DNA of 14,183 nt from JBFIHZ01 sp041601535 (GCA_041601535.1 JBFIHZ010000071.1:1-14183), one strand, 5' to 3'. Shown: positions 1 through 7,237, numbered from the stretch's first letter. The notes: generated by a model from the sequence alone, not told the origin. Program-made: numbers and translations.

Positions 1-699
1 ACCCTGGTCAAGAGCGCCAGCGTGGCGGACGGCGAGGTGACGGTCACCGTGGAAGACAAGGACGGCGAGCAGCAACTGGTCTTCGACCGCCTGCTGGTTT
101 CGGTCGGGCGGCGCGCCTATACCGAAGGGCTGCTGGCGGACGATTCGGGCGTGGAAGTCAACGAGCAGGGGCAGATCGTGGTGGACGAAAACTCCCATAC
201 CACGGCCGAGGGCGTGTGGGCAGTCGGGGACTGCGTGCGCGGCCCAATGCTGGCGCACAAGGCTTCCGAGGAAGGCATCGCGGTGGTCGAACTGATCGCC
301 GGCAAGCCCGCGCATATCCATTTCGATACCGTGCCCTGGGTGATCTATACCGACCCGGAGATCGCCTGGGTGGGGCGCACCGAAGCCCAGCTGAAAGACC
401 AGGGTGTTGAATACCGCAGCGGCTCGTTTCCATTTGTCGCCAACGGACGGGCGCTGGCGGGCGGTCATCCCGCCGGTCTGGTCAAGGTGCTGGCGGATGC
501 CGGCAGCGATGAAATCCTCGGTGTGCATATTCTTGGCACCAATGCCTCTGAGCTGATTGCCGAATGCGTGGTGGCAATGGAATTCCACGGCTCCAGTGAA
601 GATCTGGCGCGCATCGTTCACGCCCACCCGACCCTGTCTGAAGCAGTGCACGAGGCCGCATTGCATGTGGACAAACGCGCCATCCACCGCGGAAACTGA
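1..699 (+). CDS. lpdA: Dihydrolipoyl dehydrogenase (E3), C-terminal part, truncated by window edge
   Basis: The reading frame is open from base 1 to the TGA at 697-699 (232 residues visible), so the gene begins upstream of the window. E3 reoxidises the dihydrolipoyl group of 2-oxoacid dehydrogenase complexes using FAD and NAD+ in the cytoplasm. Seen here are the end of the NAD domain (VSVGRR), the second FAD contact (VWAVGDCV followed by MLAHKASEEG), the dimerisation domain beginning near VPWVIYTDPEIAWVG, and the HAHPTLSEA motif carrying the catalytic His-Glu pair. The redox-active CxxxxC disulfide lies in the missing N-terminal half and cannot be checked. It is followed 2 nt later by a reductase gene, so the two are probably cotranscribed. 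Which complex it serves (2-oxoglutarate or pyruvate) cannot be decided from this fragment. The E3 family call is firm; lpdA is a generic symbol. Confidence 0.95.
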   Translation, partial: TLVKSASVADGEVTVTVEDKDGEQQLVFDRLLVSVGRRAYTEGLLADDSGVEVNEQGQIVVDENSHTTAEGVWAVGDCVRGPMLAHKASEEGIAVVELIAGKPAHIHFDTVPWVIYTDPEIAWVGRTEAQLKDQGVEYRSGSFPFVANGRALAGGHPAGLVKVLADAGSDEILGVHILGTNASELIAECVVAMEFHGSSEDLARIVHAHPTLSEAVHEAALHVDKRAIHRGN

Positions 700-701
700 A
701 C

Positions 702-1715
702 ATGGACAAGGTGCCCGCCAGTTTCCAGGCCTTTCGTATCCAAAATGACGACCAGGGCTACCGCAGCGGGCTGGAGAAGCTCACCCTGGAGGATTGCACT
801 GCGGGTGACGTAACGGTACGCGTCGACTGGTCCAGCATCAACTTCAAGGACGCACTGGCAGCCACCGGCAAAGGCAAGATTCTGCGCACCTATCCACTGA
901 CCGGCGGCATTGACCTGGCCGGTACCGTGGTGGCATCGGCCAGTGACCGCTTTCAGCCGGGCGATGAACTGTTGATCAACGGCTGTGGTCTGTCGGAAAA
1001 GAGAGATGGTGGTTACAGCGAATACCAGCGCATCAACAGCGCCGATGCAGTACCGCTGCCGGCCGGCCTGACAACCCGTGAAGCCATGATACTGGGCACG
1101 GCCGGATTTACCGCCGCACTCAGCCTGTACCGCATGGAGGCCAATGGCCAGACCCCGGAAAAAGGCCCGATCGTGGTCACCGGAGCCAGCGGCGGCGTGG
1201 GCAGCGTGGCCATCAACCTGCTCAGCCGGGCCGGCTACGAGGTTCATGCCATCTCCGGCAAAGTGGAGGAGTTTGACTGGCTGGAGCATCTCGGAGCCAG
1301 CCAATGCATTTCCCGGCATGACCTGCACTGGGGCCAGAACGCACTGGAGAAAGCCACCTGGGCTGGCTGCATCGATAACGTGGGCGGCGACATGCTGGCC
1401 GGAATCAGCCGGGTGATTGGCCTGTGGGGCAATATTGCCTGTTGCGGCATGGCCGGCGGCCACGGCCTGCACGCCTCGGTTTATCCCATGATACTGCGCG
1501 GCGTAAGCCTGCTGGGCATAAGTTCAAACAATTGCCCGCATGAAACCCGGCGGCTGCTGTGGGACCGGCTGGCCAACGAGTGGAAGCCACCGCTGCTTGA
1601 CGATATCCTGCAACAACAGGTTGACCTGGATGAAATGGCGGACACATTTGATGCCATGATGCGTGCCGGCAGTACGGGCCGTACCGTGGTCCGGGTAAAC
1701 CGATCAAACGTTTAA
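702..1715 (+). CDS. acuI: AcuI/YhdH-type NADPH acrylyl-CoA (quinone-like) reductase, MDR family
   Basis: A 337-residue zinc-free medium-chain dehydrogenase/reductase, the usual length for the YhdH/AcuI group. The N-terminal GroES-like part contains SSINFKDALAATGKGKI (about 44-60) and TGGIDLAGTV (68-76). The Rossmann part has the nucleotide loop GASGGVG at 161-167. Members studied in other bacteria reduce acrylyl-CoA to propionyl-CoA with NADPH, protecting cells from toxic acrylate formed from DMSP or 3-hydroxypropionate; older annotations call them quinone oxidoreductases. The ATG at 702 lies 2 nt after the lpd stop, with GGAA at 691-694 as ribosome binding site inside the lpd end, so translation is probably coupled. 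No DMSP lyase gene or acuR-like regulator is seen in the window. Family assignment is strong; acrylyl-CoA as the true substrate is inferred from the family. Confidence 0.88.
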   Translation: MDKVPASFQAFRIQNDDQGYRSGLEKLTLEDCTAGDVTVRVDWSSINFKDALAATGKGKILRTYPLTGGIDLAGTVVASASDRFQPGDELLINGCGLSEKRDGGYSEYQRINSADAVPLPAGLTTREAMILGTAGFTAALSLYRMEANGQTPEKGPIVVTGASGGVGSVAINLLSRAGYEVHAISGKVEEFDWLEHLGASQCISRHDLHWGQNALEKATWAGCIDNVGGDMLAGISRVIGLWGNIACCGMAGGHGLHASVYPMILRGVSLLGISSNNCPHETRRLLWDRLANEWKPPLLDDILQQQVDLDEMADTFDAMMRAGSTGRTVVRVNRSNV

Positions 1716-1717
1716 TA

Positions 1718-1746
1718 TTCCAAATATCATTCGTTTACGGCATAAT
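1718..1746 (+). promoter_or_regulatory. Candidate sigma-70 promoter for the receiver gene
   Basis: The 87-nt gap after the reductase gene is AT-rich. CATAAT at 1741-1746 matches the -10 consensus at 5 of 6 bases, with a poor -35 (TTCCAA, 1718-1723) at 17 nt spacing. It would give a leader of about 50 nt before the ATG at 1803. This is a pattern match only. Confidence 0.3.
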
Positions 1747-1802
1747 GGACAGCGTACGCATTAATTAGAAGAATCCACCACAGGAAGGTCACAGGATCAG
1801 CA

Positions 1803-2168
1803 ATGTCAAAAGTATTGATCGTTGATGACTCACCCGCGCAACGTCTCAGTCTGCGCAAAATCGTTGAACAGGGCGGTTACCAGACCATGCTTGCCGATTG
1901 CGGCGAACAGGCACTGGAACTGGCATCCAACGAACACCCCGAAGTCATACTGATGGATATCGTCATGCCCGGCATGAGCGGCTACCAGACAACCCGGCGG
2001 CTGGGTAAGAATGAACGTACCAGGGATATCCCGGTCATTTTTGTCAGCACCCGCGCTGACGAAGCCGACAAGGTTTGGGGCATGCGCCAGGGCGCTCGCG
2101 ATTACATCACCAAGCCGGTAAACCCCGACACCCTGCTCAACGCCATTTCGGGCGCGGTTGCCGCCTGA
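1803..2168 (+). CDS. pilH: Single-domain response regulator, PilH/CheY-like
   Basis: A 121-residue protein that is only a receiver domain, with no output domain. The acidic pair is D8/D9, the phospho-acceptor D52 lies in LMDIVMPGMSG, the switch residues are S82/T83 and the conserved lysine is K104 in TKPV. The stretch from about 86 to 105 (DEADKVWGMRQGARDYITKP) closely resembles Pseudomonas PilH, the twitching-motility receiver phosphorylated by the ChpA/PilJ chemosensory kinase. ATG is preceded by AGGA at 1793-1796 with a 6-nt spacer. No pilG, pilI, pilJ or chpA neighbour is visible on either side, so its kinase must be encoded elsewhere and it could be any CheY-type receiver. The receiver call is secure; the pilH name rests on motif resemblance only. 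Confidence 0.85.
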   Translation: MSKVLIVDDSPAQRLSLRKIVEQGGYQTMLADCGEQALELASNEHPEVILMDIVMPGMSGYQTTRRLGKNERTRDIPVIFVSTRADEADKVWGMRQGARDYITKPVNPDTLLNAISGAVAA

Positions 2169-2318
2169 GTTTTAACCCCGGCTTTTTGCCCTGCAGCGCA
2201 ACACCGTGCCTGGCGCCTTGTCGGGCGCCCATAACCGCTGCATGGAGCCAGCCGTGCCTGTTTAAGCACCCCTTGGCCCGCAGCTCGCGTGTAGCTAGGT
2301 ATTACTGGCATGCCGCCC

Positions 2319-2347
2319 TTGTAATTGCGCCGCACCGGCACTATTTT
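2319..2347 (+). promoter_or_regulatory. Candidate sigma-70 promoter for the peroxiredoxin gene
   Basis: TTGTAA (2319-2324) and TATTTT (2342-2347) are separated by exactly 17 nt, each matching 4 of 6 consensus bases. It sits in the 281-nt gap between the receiver gene and the peroxiredoxin gene and would give a leader of roughly 95 nt. The rest of that gap contains no ORF that I believe and no clear terminator. Confidence 0.3.
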
Positions 2348-2449
2348 CTCATCAGCATCCGCGTATGGCAGAAAAATGCCGGCGCCAGGTTGTTTTCACG
2401 CTGTAAACACGCTTGTTTCCAGCCCAGTTAGCCATCAGGAGAATCTTGC

Positions 2450-2929
2450 ATGACCATCAAAACCGGTGACAAAATCCCCGCCGCCAATCTCACGGTAATG
2501 ACCGAATCCGGCCCCAAACCCGTATCCACAGACGAGCTGTTCGGCGGCAAGAAAGTGGTACTGTTTTCTGTTCCCGGCGCATTCACTCCGACCTGCTCAG
2601 CCAAGCACCTGCCCGGGTTCGTGGAAAAGGCGGATGAATTCAAGGCGCGTGGCGTTGATACCATCGCCTGCATGGCAGTGAATGATGTTTTCGTCATGAA
2701 TGCCTGGGGCAAGAGCGCCAATGCCGACGACATTGCCATGTTGGCAGACGGCAACGGCGAGTTCACCTCCAAACTGGGCCTGGAACTGGATGCGTCAGGG
2801 TTTGGTATGGGCCAGCGTTCCCAGCGGTTTGCCCTGATTGCCGATGATGGCGTGGTGTCGCAGCTGTTTGTTGAAGCGCCAGGTGAATTCAAAGTCAGCA
2901 GCGCCGAACACGTACTGGCTTCGGTCTGA
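2450..2929 (+). CDS. Peroxiredoxin, Prx5-like (thiol peroxidase)
   Basis: A 159-residue peroxiredoxin of the Prx5 group. It reduces hydrogen peroxide and alkyl hydroperoxides through a peroxidatic cysteine, C49, in the loop PGAFTPTCSAKHLPGF (42-57); T46 of the PxxxTxxC active site is present. Further family marks are MAVNDVFVMNAWGK (75-88) and the SQRFALIADDG strand. The only other cysteine is C74, and there is no C-terminal cysteine equivalent to the resolving residue of mammalian Prx5. It therefore probably works as a 1-Cys enzyme recycled by glutathione/glutaredoxin or another thiol. There is no fused glutaredoxin domain, unlike the hybrid Prx of Haemophilus. AGGAGA at 2437-2442 is a good ribosome binding site 7 nt before ATG. 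The gene stands alone between its own leader and a terminator, convergent with gyrA. Confidence 0.93.
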   Translation: MTIKTGDKIPAANLTVMTESGPKPVSTDELFGGKKVVLFSVPGAFTPTCSAKHLPGFVEKADEFKARGVDTIACMAVNDVFVMNAWGKSANADDIAMLADGNGEFTSKLGLELDASGFGMGQRSQRFALIADDGVVSQLFVEAPGEFKVSSAEHVLASV

Positions 2930-2934
2930 ACAGC

Positions 2935-2954
2935 CGCCCGGTTCGACCCGGGCG
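2935..2954 (+). other. Hairpin after the peroxiredoxin stop
   Basis: CGCCCGG (2935-2941) and CCGGGCG (2948-2954) form a perfect 7-bp stem with a 6-nt loop, beginning 5 nt after the stop codon. No T-run follows, so on its own it is not a classical terminator. It lies just upstream of the stronger hairpin at 2971-2995. Confidence 0.5.
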
Positions 2955-2970
2955 CGTATGAAGCAAGCAA

Positions 2971-3000
2971 CGCAGCTGCCGGTATGGCAGCTGCGTTTTA
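2971..3000 (+). terminator. Rho-independent terminator between peroxiredoxin gene and gyrA
   Basis: Perfect 10-bp stem CGCAGCTGCC (2971-2980) and GGCAGCTGCG (2986-2995), loop GGTAT, followed on the + strand by TTTTATTAT, a good U-tract. It terminates the peroxiredoxin transcript. It lies directly after the gyrA stop, so on the - strand the same stem is followed by the weaker GTTGCTTGCTT and may also act on gyrA (bidirectional). Confidence 0.85.
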
Positions 3001-5556
3001 TTATGCCTCGGCGGTTTCTTCCTCTTCCGCGTCTTCGGAAGCGATGCGGGCCAGGCCCACCAGCTTTTCACCATCGCGCAGGCGGATCAGCGTCACACCC
3101 TGGGTATTGCGGCCCAGCGTGGATATCTGGCTGGCGGAAGTGCGTACCAGCGTGCCGCCATCCGAAATCAGCATAATGTCGTCTTCGTCGGTCACCTGCT
3201 TCGCTGCGATCAGTTCACCGTTACGTTCCGAAGTCTGAATGCCGATCACGCCCTGGCCACCCCGGCCCTGGACGTGATGATCAGAGGCCTGCGTGCGCTT
3301 GCCGTATCCGTTTTCGGTGACGGTGAGGATATCGCCCTCACCCACCACCAGCATGGACACAACCTGCTGGCCGGGCTGCAGGCGGATGCCAATTACACCG
3401 CGCGCCACCCGCCCCATGGAACGAACGTCGCTTTCGGCAAAGCGTATGCATTTGCCGGAACTGGAAAACAGCATGATGTCCTGCTTGCCATCGGTGAGGT
3501 AGGCATTGACCAGTTCATCATCTTCGAGCAGATCAATGGCCCAGATGCCATTGGCCCGTGGCCGTGAATAATCAGACAAGGGCGTTTTCTTGACCACACC
3601 ATTACGCGTGGCAAAAAACACGAACAGATCCTCGGGAAATTCACGCACCGGCAGAACCGCGTTGACCCGCTCGTCTTTTTCCAGCGGCAACAGATTGACG
3701 ATGGGTTTACCACGGCTGGCGTGGCTGGCCTGCGGCAGCTCGTACACTTTCAGCCAGTGCACCTTGCCCCGGCTGGTGAAACACAACAGGGTGTCGTGCG
3801 TGTTGGCCACGAACAACTGGTCAATGAAATCCTCATCCTTGACCTTGGTGGCGGATTTGCCGGTGCCGCCGCGCCGCTGGGCATGATAGCGGTCCGGCGA
3901 TTGCGACTTGGCATAACCGCCATGCGACAGCGTGACCACCACATCTTCCTCGGTAATCAGGTCTTCCAGGCTCAGGTCCAGCCGGGTCTGCAGAATCTCG
4001 GTGCGGCGTTCATCACCGTACTGGTCGCGGATTTCGTTCAGTTCCTGGCGGATGACATCCATCAACCGCTCCGGGCGGGACAGGATATCCAGCAGGTCTT
4101 TTACGCTGGCGAGGATTTCGCTGTATTCCTGCGTCAGTTTTTCCTGCTCCAGGCCGGTCAGGCGGTGCAAACGCAGGTTGAGGATTTCCTGCGCCTGGAC
4201 AGGCGACAGCTGGTAGCCATCGTCCTGCAGGCCATATTGCGGCTCAAGGTTTTCCGGCCGCGAGGTCTGTGCCCCACCCTGCCCCAGCATGGCGGCGACC
4301 ACGCCAGGGTCCCAGCGCTGCGCCATCAAGGCTTCGCGTGCATCAGCCGGGGTGGATGAACTTTTGATCAGCTCAATCACCTCGTCCAGGTTGGCCAGCG
4401 CAACCGTCAGCCCTTCCAGCACGTGAGCGCGTTCGCGCGCCTTGCGCAGCTCATACAGGGTACGCCGCGTGACCACTTCCCGCCGATGGCCGATAAAGGC
4501 ATCGAGGATATCGCGCAGGTTAAGCAGACGCGGCTGACCGCGTACCAGTGCCACCATGTTGATGCCGAACACACTTTGCATGGCGGTCTGCTTGTACAGA
4601 TTGTTCAGCACCACTTCCGGCACTTCGCCACGGCGCAGTTCAATCACCACTCGCATACCGTCTTTGTCAGACTCATCTCGCAGTTCGGTGATGCCTTCGA
4701 GCTTTTTCTCTTTGACCAGCTCGGCGATTTTTTCCAGCAGCCGGGCCTTGTTCACCTGGTATGGCAATTCGTTAACGATCAGCGTCTGTTTGCCGCTGGA
4801 CTCGTTGGTTTCAATCTCGCAGCGGGCGCGCATGTAAATACGACCACGGCCGGTGCGGTAGGCTTCATGGATGCCCTGTGCGCCATTGATCAGGCCAGCG
4901 GTGGGGAAATCCGGCCCCGGCAGATGCTGCATCAGGCCGTCGATATCCAGCTCGGGGTCATCAATCAGCGCCAGTGTGGCGGAGATCACCTCGTTCAGAT
5001 TGTGCGGCGGAATATTGGTGGCCATGCCCACGGCGATACCGGCCGAACCATTGACCAGCAAATTGGGCACACGCGCCGGCAGTACATTGGGTTCGAGTTC
5101 CTGCTCATCGTAATTGAGCGAAAAATCGACGGTTTCCTTGTCCAGGTCAGCCAGCAACTCGTGGGCCAGTTTGGACATGCGGATTTCGGTATAACGCATG
5201 GCAGCAGCAGCATCGCCGTCCACCGAACCGAAGTTACCCTGGCCATCAATCAGCATGTACCGCATGGCAAAAGGCTGCGCCAGCCGCACGATGGTGTCGT
5301 ATACCGCCGTGTCGCCGTGTGGATGATATTTACCTATGACATCACCCACCACGCGGGCAGATTTCTTATAGGGTTTGTTCCAGTCATTATTCAGCACGGA
5401 CATCGCAAACAACACGCGGCGATGCACCGGTTTCAGGCCATCGCGGACGTCCGGCAATGCGCGCCCCACGATGACACTCATGGCGTAGTCCAGGTAGGAC
5501 TGACGCATCTCGTCTTCCAGATTTACCTGCAGCACTTCTTTGGCAAGTTCAGCCAT
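3001..5556 (-). CDS. gyrA: DNA gyrase subunit A
   Basis: An 851-residue GyrA (E. coli 875), the breakage-reunion subunit of the A2B2 enzyme that introduces negative supercoils using ATP hydrolysed by GyrB. N-terminal numbering matches E. coli exactly: catalytic tyrosine Y122 in AMRYTE, and a quinolone-determining region with KYHPHGDTAVYD (76-87), so T83 and D87. Threonine at 83 is the wild-type state in some gammaproteobacteria such as Pseudomonas. The coiled-coil/gate region occupies about 360-500. The C-terminal pinwheel begins with the GyrA box at 560-566, here QRRGGTG; E. coli has lysine at 565. Repeated beta-pinwheel blades follow, and the protein ends in an acidic tail (DAEEEE). ATG 5554-5556 gives the standard N-terminus MAELAKEV. 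It is convergent with the peroxiredoxin gene and divergent from the cyclophilin gene. Confidence 0.99.
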   Translation of the reverse strand: MAELAKEVLQVNLEDEMRQSYLDYAMSVIVGRALPDVRDGLKPVHRRVLFAMSVLNNDWNKPYKKSARVVGDVIGKYHPHGDTAVYDTIVRLAQPFAMRYMLIDGQGNFGSVDGDAAAAMRYTEIRMSKLAHELLADLDKETVDFSLNYDEQELEPNVLPARVPNLLVNGSAGIAVGMATNIPPHNLNEVISATLALIDDPELDIDGLMQHLPGPDFPTAGLINGAQGIHEAYRTGRGRIYMRARCEIETNESSGKQTLIVNELPYQVNKARLLEKIAELVKEKKLEGITELRDESDKDGMRVVIELRRGEVPEVVLNNLYKQTAMQSVFGINMVALVRGQPRLLNLRDILDAFIGHRREVVTRRTLYELRKARERAHVLEGLTVALANLDEVIELIKSSSTPADAREALMAQRWDPGVVAAMLGQGGAQTSRPENLEPQYGLQDDGYQLSPVQAQEILNLRLHRLTGLEQEKLTQEYSEILASVKDLLDILSRPERLMDVIRQELNEIRDQYGDERRTEILQTRLDLSLEDLITEEDVVVTLSHGGYAKSQSPDRYHAQRRGGTGKSATKVKDEDFIDQLFVANTHDTLLCFTSRGKVHWLKVYELPQASHASRGKPIVNLLPLEKDERVNAVLPVREFPEDLFVFFATRNGVVKKTPLSDYSRPRANGIWAIDLLEDDELVNAYLTDGKQDIMLFSSSGKCIRFAESDVRSMGRVARGVIGIRLQPGQQVVSMLVVGEGDILTVTENGYGKRTQASDHHVQGRGGQGVIGIQTSERNGELIAAKQVTDEDDIMLISDGGTLVRTSASQISTLGRNTQGVTLIRLRDGEKLVGLARIASEDAEEEETAEA

Positions 5557-5610
5557 TATTTAAACCGTCTCAGGAAGTAAGCGGAAATAGTTGATTACAA
5601 AGCATATTAA

Positions 5611-5646
5611 TTTATATTTTTTATGGAAAAATCAGCAAGTTATCAA
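5611..5646 (-). promoter_or_regulatory. gyrA promoter region (candidate)
   Basis: Read on the - strand, TTGATA (5641-5646) and TAAAAA (5618-5623) are 17 nt apart. Overlapping these, TTGCTG (5633-5638) and TATAAA (5611-5616) are 16 nt apart. Either places transcription start about 45-60 nt before the gyrA ATG. The strongly AT-rich -10 region is unlike the GC-rich surroundings. gyrA promoters in other bacteria are induced by DNA relaxation; that is inferred here only from the gene identity. Confidence 0.5.
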
Positions 5647-5664
5647 GCCGTTTTCCATCCGCAC

Positions 5665-5673
5665 ATTGTACCA
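5665..5673 (-). promoter_or_regulatory. Possible upstream extended -10 element for gyrA
   Basis: On the - strand the sequence TGGTACAAT is an extended -10 (TGn plus a hexamer with 5 of 6 matches) about 110 nt before the gyrA start. No recognisable -35 lies upstream of it, as expected for extended -10 promoters. It could be a second gyrA start. Confidence 0.3.
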
Positions 5674-5902
5674 TAAAAATACCCCGACGGCGGCCTGACA
5701 GCTGCCCCGTCAAGCCGCTGCAATCACCCGGATGGCCGGCCTGGAAACATGGCCGAATACGCCCTGCCAGCAGCCCGCCAGACCGGCTGCGGGTACCCCT
5801 GCAACACGCCGCGGCCAACTGCTTCTGACCGGCCAGCACTGGCCGCCGCTGGCCGGCATCAGTATGATGCGCTTTTCTGTCTGGTCACCGAGGAAATTGC
5901 CC

Positions 5903-6493
5903 ATGAAAATCATGCTTCCCATTCTGGCAGCACTGCTACTGTCTCCTGCCCTGCAGGCGCAGGAAGCCGCCGCCCGCAATAACCCGACGGCCATCATCCA
6001 TACCAGCGTTGGTGATATCAGTCTGGAACTGTTCGCCGACAAGGCACCGGCCACGGTGGAAAATTTCATCAGCTATGCGCGCAGCGGGTTTTACAATGAC
6101 ACCATTTTTCATCGCGTCATCAGTCATTTCATGATCCAGGGCGGCGGCTTCACTGCTGACATGAAGCAGAAAACCACCCGCGAGCCCATTGCCAATGAAG
6201 CGAATAACGGGCTGTCCAATACCCGCGGCACCGTGGCGATGGCGCGTACCAATCACCCGCATTCGGCCACCGCGCAGTTTTTCATCAACGTGCAGGACAA
6301 CCTCAACCTGAATTTCACCGGTGAAGGCAGTTCCGCGACCTGGGGCTACGCCGTATTCGGCCAGGTCACCGACGGCATGGACGTGGTCGACAATATTCGA
6401 TTCGTTGAAACCGGCCCGAAACCTCCGCACAACGATGTACCCAAAACGCCCGTGGTAATCTCAAGTATCGAGATCATCACGCCAGACAACTGA
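5903..6493 (+). CDS. Exported cyclophilin-type peptidyl-prolyl cis-trans isomerase
   Basis: A 196-residue protein: residues 1-19 (MKIMLPILAALLLSPALQA) look like a Sec signal peptide, followed by one cyclophilin domain from about 28 to 190. Cyclophilins catalyse proline cis-trans isomerisation during protein folding. Visible active-site motifs are FHRVISHFMIQGGGF (69-83, with R71, F76 and Q79) and TAQFFINV (123-130). The ATG at 5903 was chosen because it has AGGA at 5891-5894 with an 8-nt spacer and gives a proper signal peptide; in-frame starts further upstream (5864, 5732) do not. lpxH follows after 18 nt, so the two probably form an operon. In E. coli and Pseudomonas the cyclophilin beside lpxH is the cytosolic PpiB; here it appears periplasmic, like PpiA. 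No symbol is given because position suggests ppiB and targeting suggests ppiA. Confidence 0.93.
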   Translation: MKIMLPILAALLLSPALQAQEAAARNNPTAIIHTSVGDISLELFADKAPATVENFISYARSGFYNDTIFHRVISHFMIQGGGFTADMKQKTTREPIANEANNGLSNTRGTVAMARTNHPHSATAQFFINVQDNLNLNFTGEGSSATWGYAVFGQVTDGMDVVDNIRFVETGPKPPHNDVPKTPVVISSIEIITPDN

Positions 6494-6511
6494 CCGGTAA
6501 GCCCCAGCTCC

Positions 6512-7237
6512 ATGACCACGCTGTTTATTGCAGACCTGCACCTGGAAGACAAGCGGCCGCAACTCACCCGCATCCTGTGTGATTTCCTCGGGGATCAGGC
6601 CCGGCGGGCCGATGCGTTGTATATCCTGGGCGATTTGTTTGAGTTCTGGATTGGCGATGACGTGCTGAGCGAAACAGCCCGGAAAGTCGCCAGCGCCATC
6701 CGGCAACTCAGCGATGCCGGTGTGCCCTGTTACTTCATCCATGGCAACCGCGATTTCCTGCTGGGGGAAGATTACGCGGCAAAAGCCGGGCTGCAACTGT
6801 TGCCGGAAGTGTGTATCGCCGACCTGTACGGCACGCCCACGCTGTTGCTGCATGGCGACACCCTGTGCACCGATGATGTCGATTACCAGGCGTTTCGTAC
6901 CCAGGTGCGCAATCCACAGTTTCAGGCCATGTTTCTGAACATGACACCGGAACAGCGCCTGGAAATGGCGGCCAATGCCCGCGATGCCAGCAAACAGCAG
7001 TCCAGCGGCAAGTCCATGGACATCATGGACGTGAACGCCACAGCGGTGCGGGCGTTGTTTGAACAGCACGCCGTCGACCAGATGATTCACGGCCACACCC
7101 ACCGGCCCGCAGTGCACCAGCACGTACTGGCCGGCGGCACCAAAGCGCAACGCGTGGTGCTGGCGGATTGGCGCGGCAGTGGCAGTTACCTGCAGGTCAC
7201 AGCGCAGGGTATGGAAACCATACCACTGCCGGCCTGA
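6512..7237 (+). CDS. lpxH: UDP-2,3-diacylglucosamine diphosphatase
   Basis: A 241-residue calcineurin-like metallophosphoesterase that cleaves UDP-2,3-diacylglucosamine to lipid X and UMP, the fourth step of lipid A synthesis, at the inner face of the cytoplasmic membrane. The di-metal ligands fall at the same positions as in E. coli LpxH: D8 and H10 (ADLHL), D41 (LGDLFE), N79 (GNRDF), H114 (HGD), H195 and H197 (HGHTHRP). Length agrees with the E. coli enzyme (240). The ribosome binding site before ATG is weak, and translation may depend on the cyclophilin gene ending 18 nt upstream. A 7-bp inverted repeat with an AAA loop (7208-7224) lies in the last codons. It converges with the methyltransferase gene after a 43-nt gap in which I see no T-run terminator. 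Confidence 0.98.
   Translation: MTTLFIADLHLEDKRPQLTRILCDFLGDQARRADALYILGDLFEFWIGDDVLSETARKVASAIRQLSDAGVPCYFIHGNRDFLLGEDYAAKAGLQLLPEVCIADLYGTPTLLLHGDTLCTDDVDYQAFRTQVRNPQFQAMFLNMTPEQRLEMAANARDASKQQSSGKSMDIMDVNATAVRALFEQHAVDQMIHGHTHRPAVHQHVLAGGTKAQRVVLADWRGSGSYLQVTAQGMETIPLPA

Larger units (their letters stand above)
5557..5902. other. 346-nt intergenic region between gyrA and the cyclophilin gene
   Basis: The first 120 nt next to gyrA are AT-rich and carry the gyrA promoter candidates. The rest (about 5690-5900) is GC-rich with many GGCC/CCGG words, including a perfect 7-bp inverted repeat with a 2-nt centre at 5830-5845. I see no convincing gene: an open frame runs into the cyclophilin gene from 5732, but its sequence upstream of 5903 does not look like a protein and lies before a clear signal-peptide start. 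No T-run follows the repeats. Confidence 0.6.

Noticed and set aside
618..1472. Open frame of 284 codons on the - strand
   Set aside because: Lies opposite the lpd and acuI genes, both with clear family motifs; the translation has no recognisable domain.
2212..2230. GGCGCC-rich hairpin after the receiver gene as a terminator
   Set aside because: No T-run follows on either strand; left unannotated.
2169..2431. Open frame continuing past the receiver gene
   Set aside because: Arginine/cysteine-rich nonsense-like sequence beginning inside the receiver gene in another frame.
4423..5580. Long open frame of 385 codons on the + strand
   Set aside because: It is the shadow of gyrA on the opposite strand; composition (many H, Q, G) and lack of any motif mark it as antisense.
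5732..5902. Upstream extension of the cyclophilin reading frame
   Set aside because: No ribosome binding site that I trust, non-protein-like sequence, and a proper signal peptide start lies at 5903.
6461..7150. Open frame of 229 codons on the - strand
   Set aside because: Antisense to lpxH, whose metal ligands are all present.
7208..7224. 7-bp palindrome with AAA loop near the lpxH end as a regulatory site
   Set aside because: It is wholly inside lpxH codons and not followed by a T-run; probably chance, though noted in the lpxH entry.
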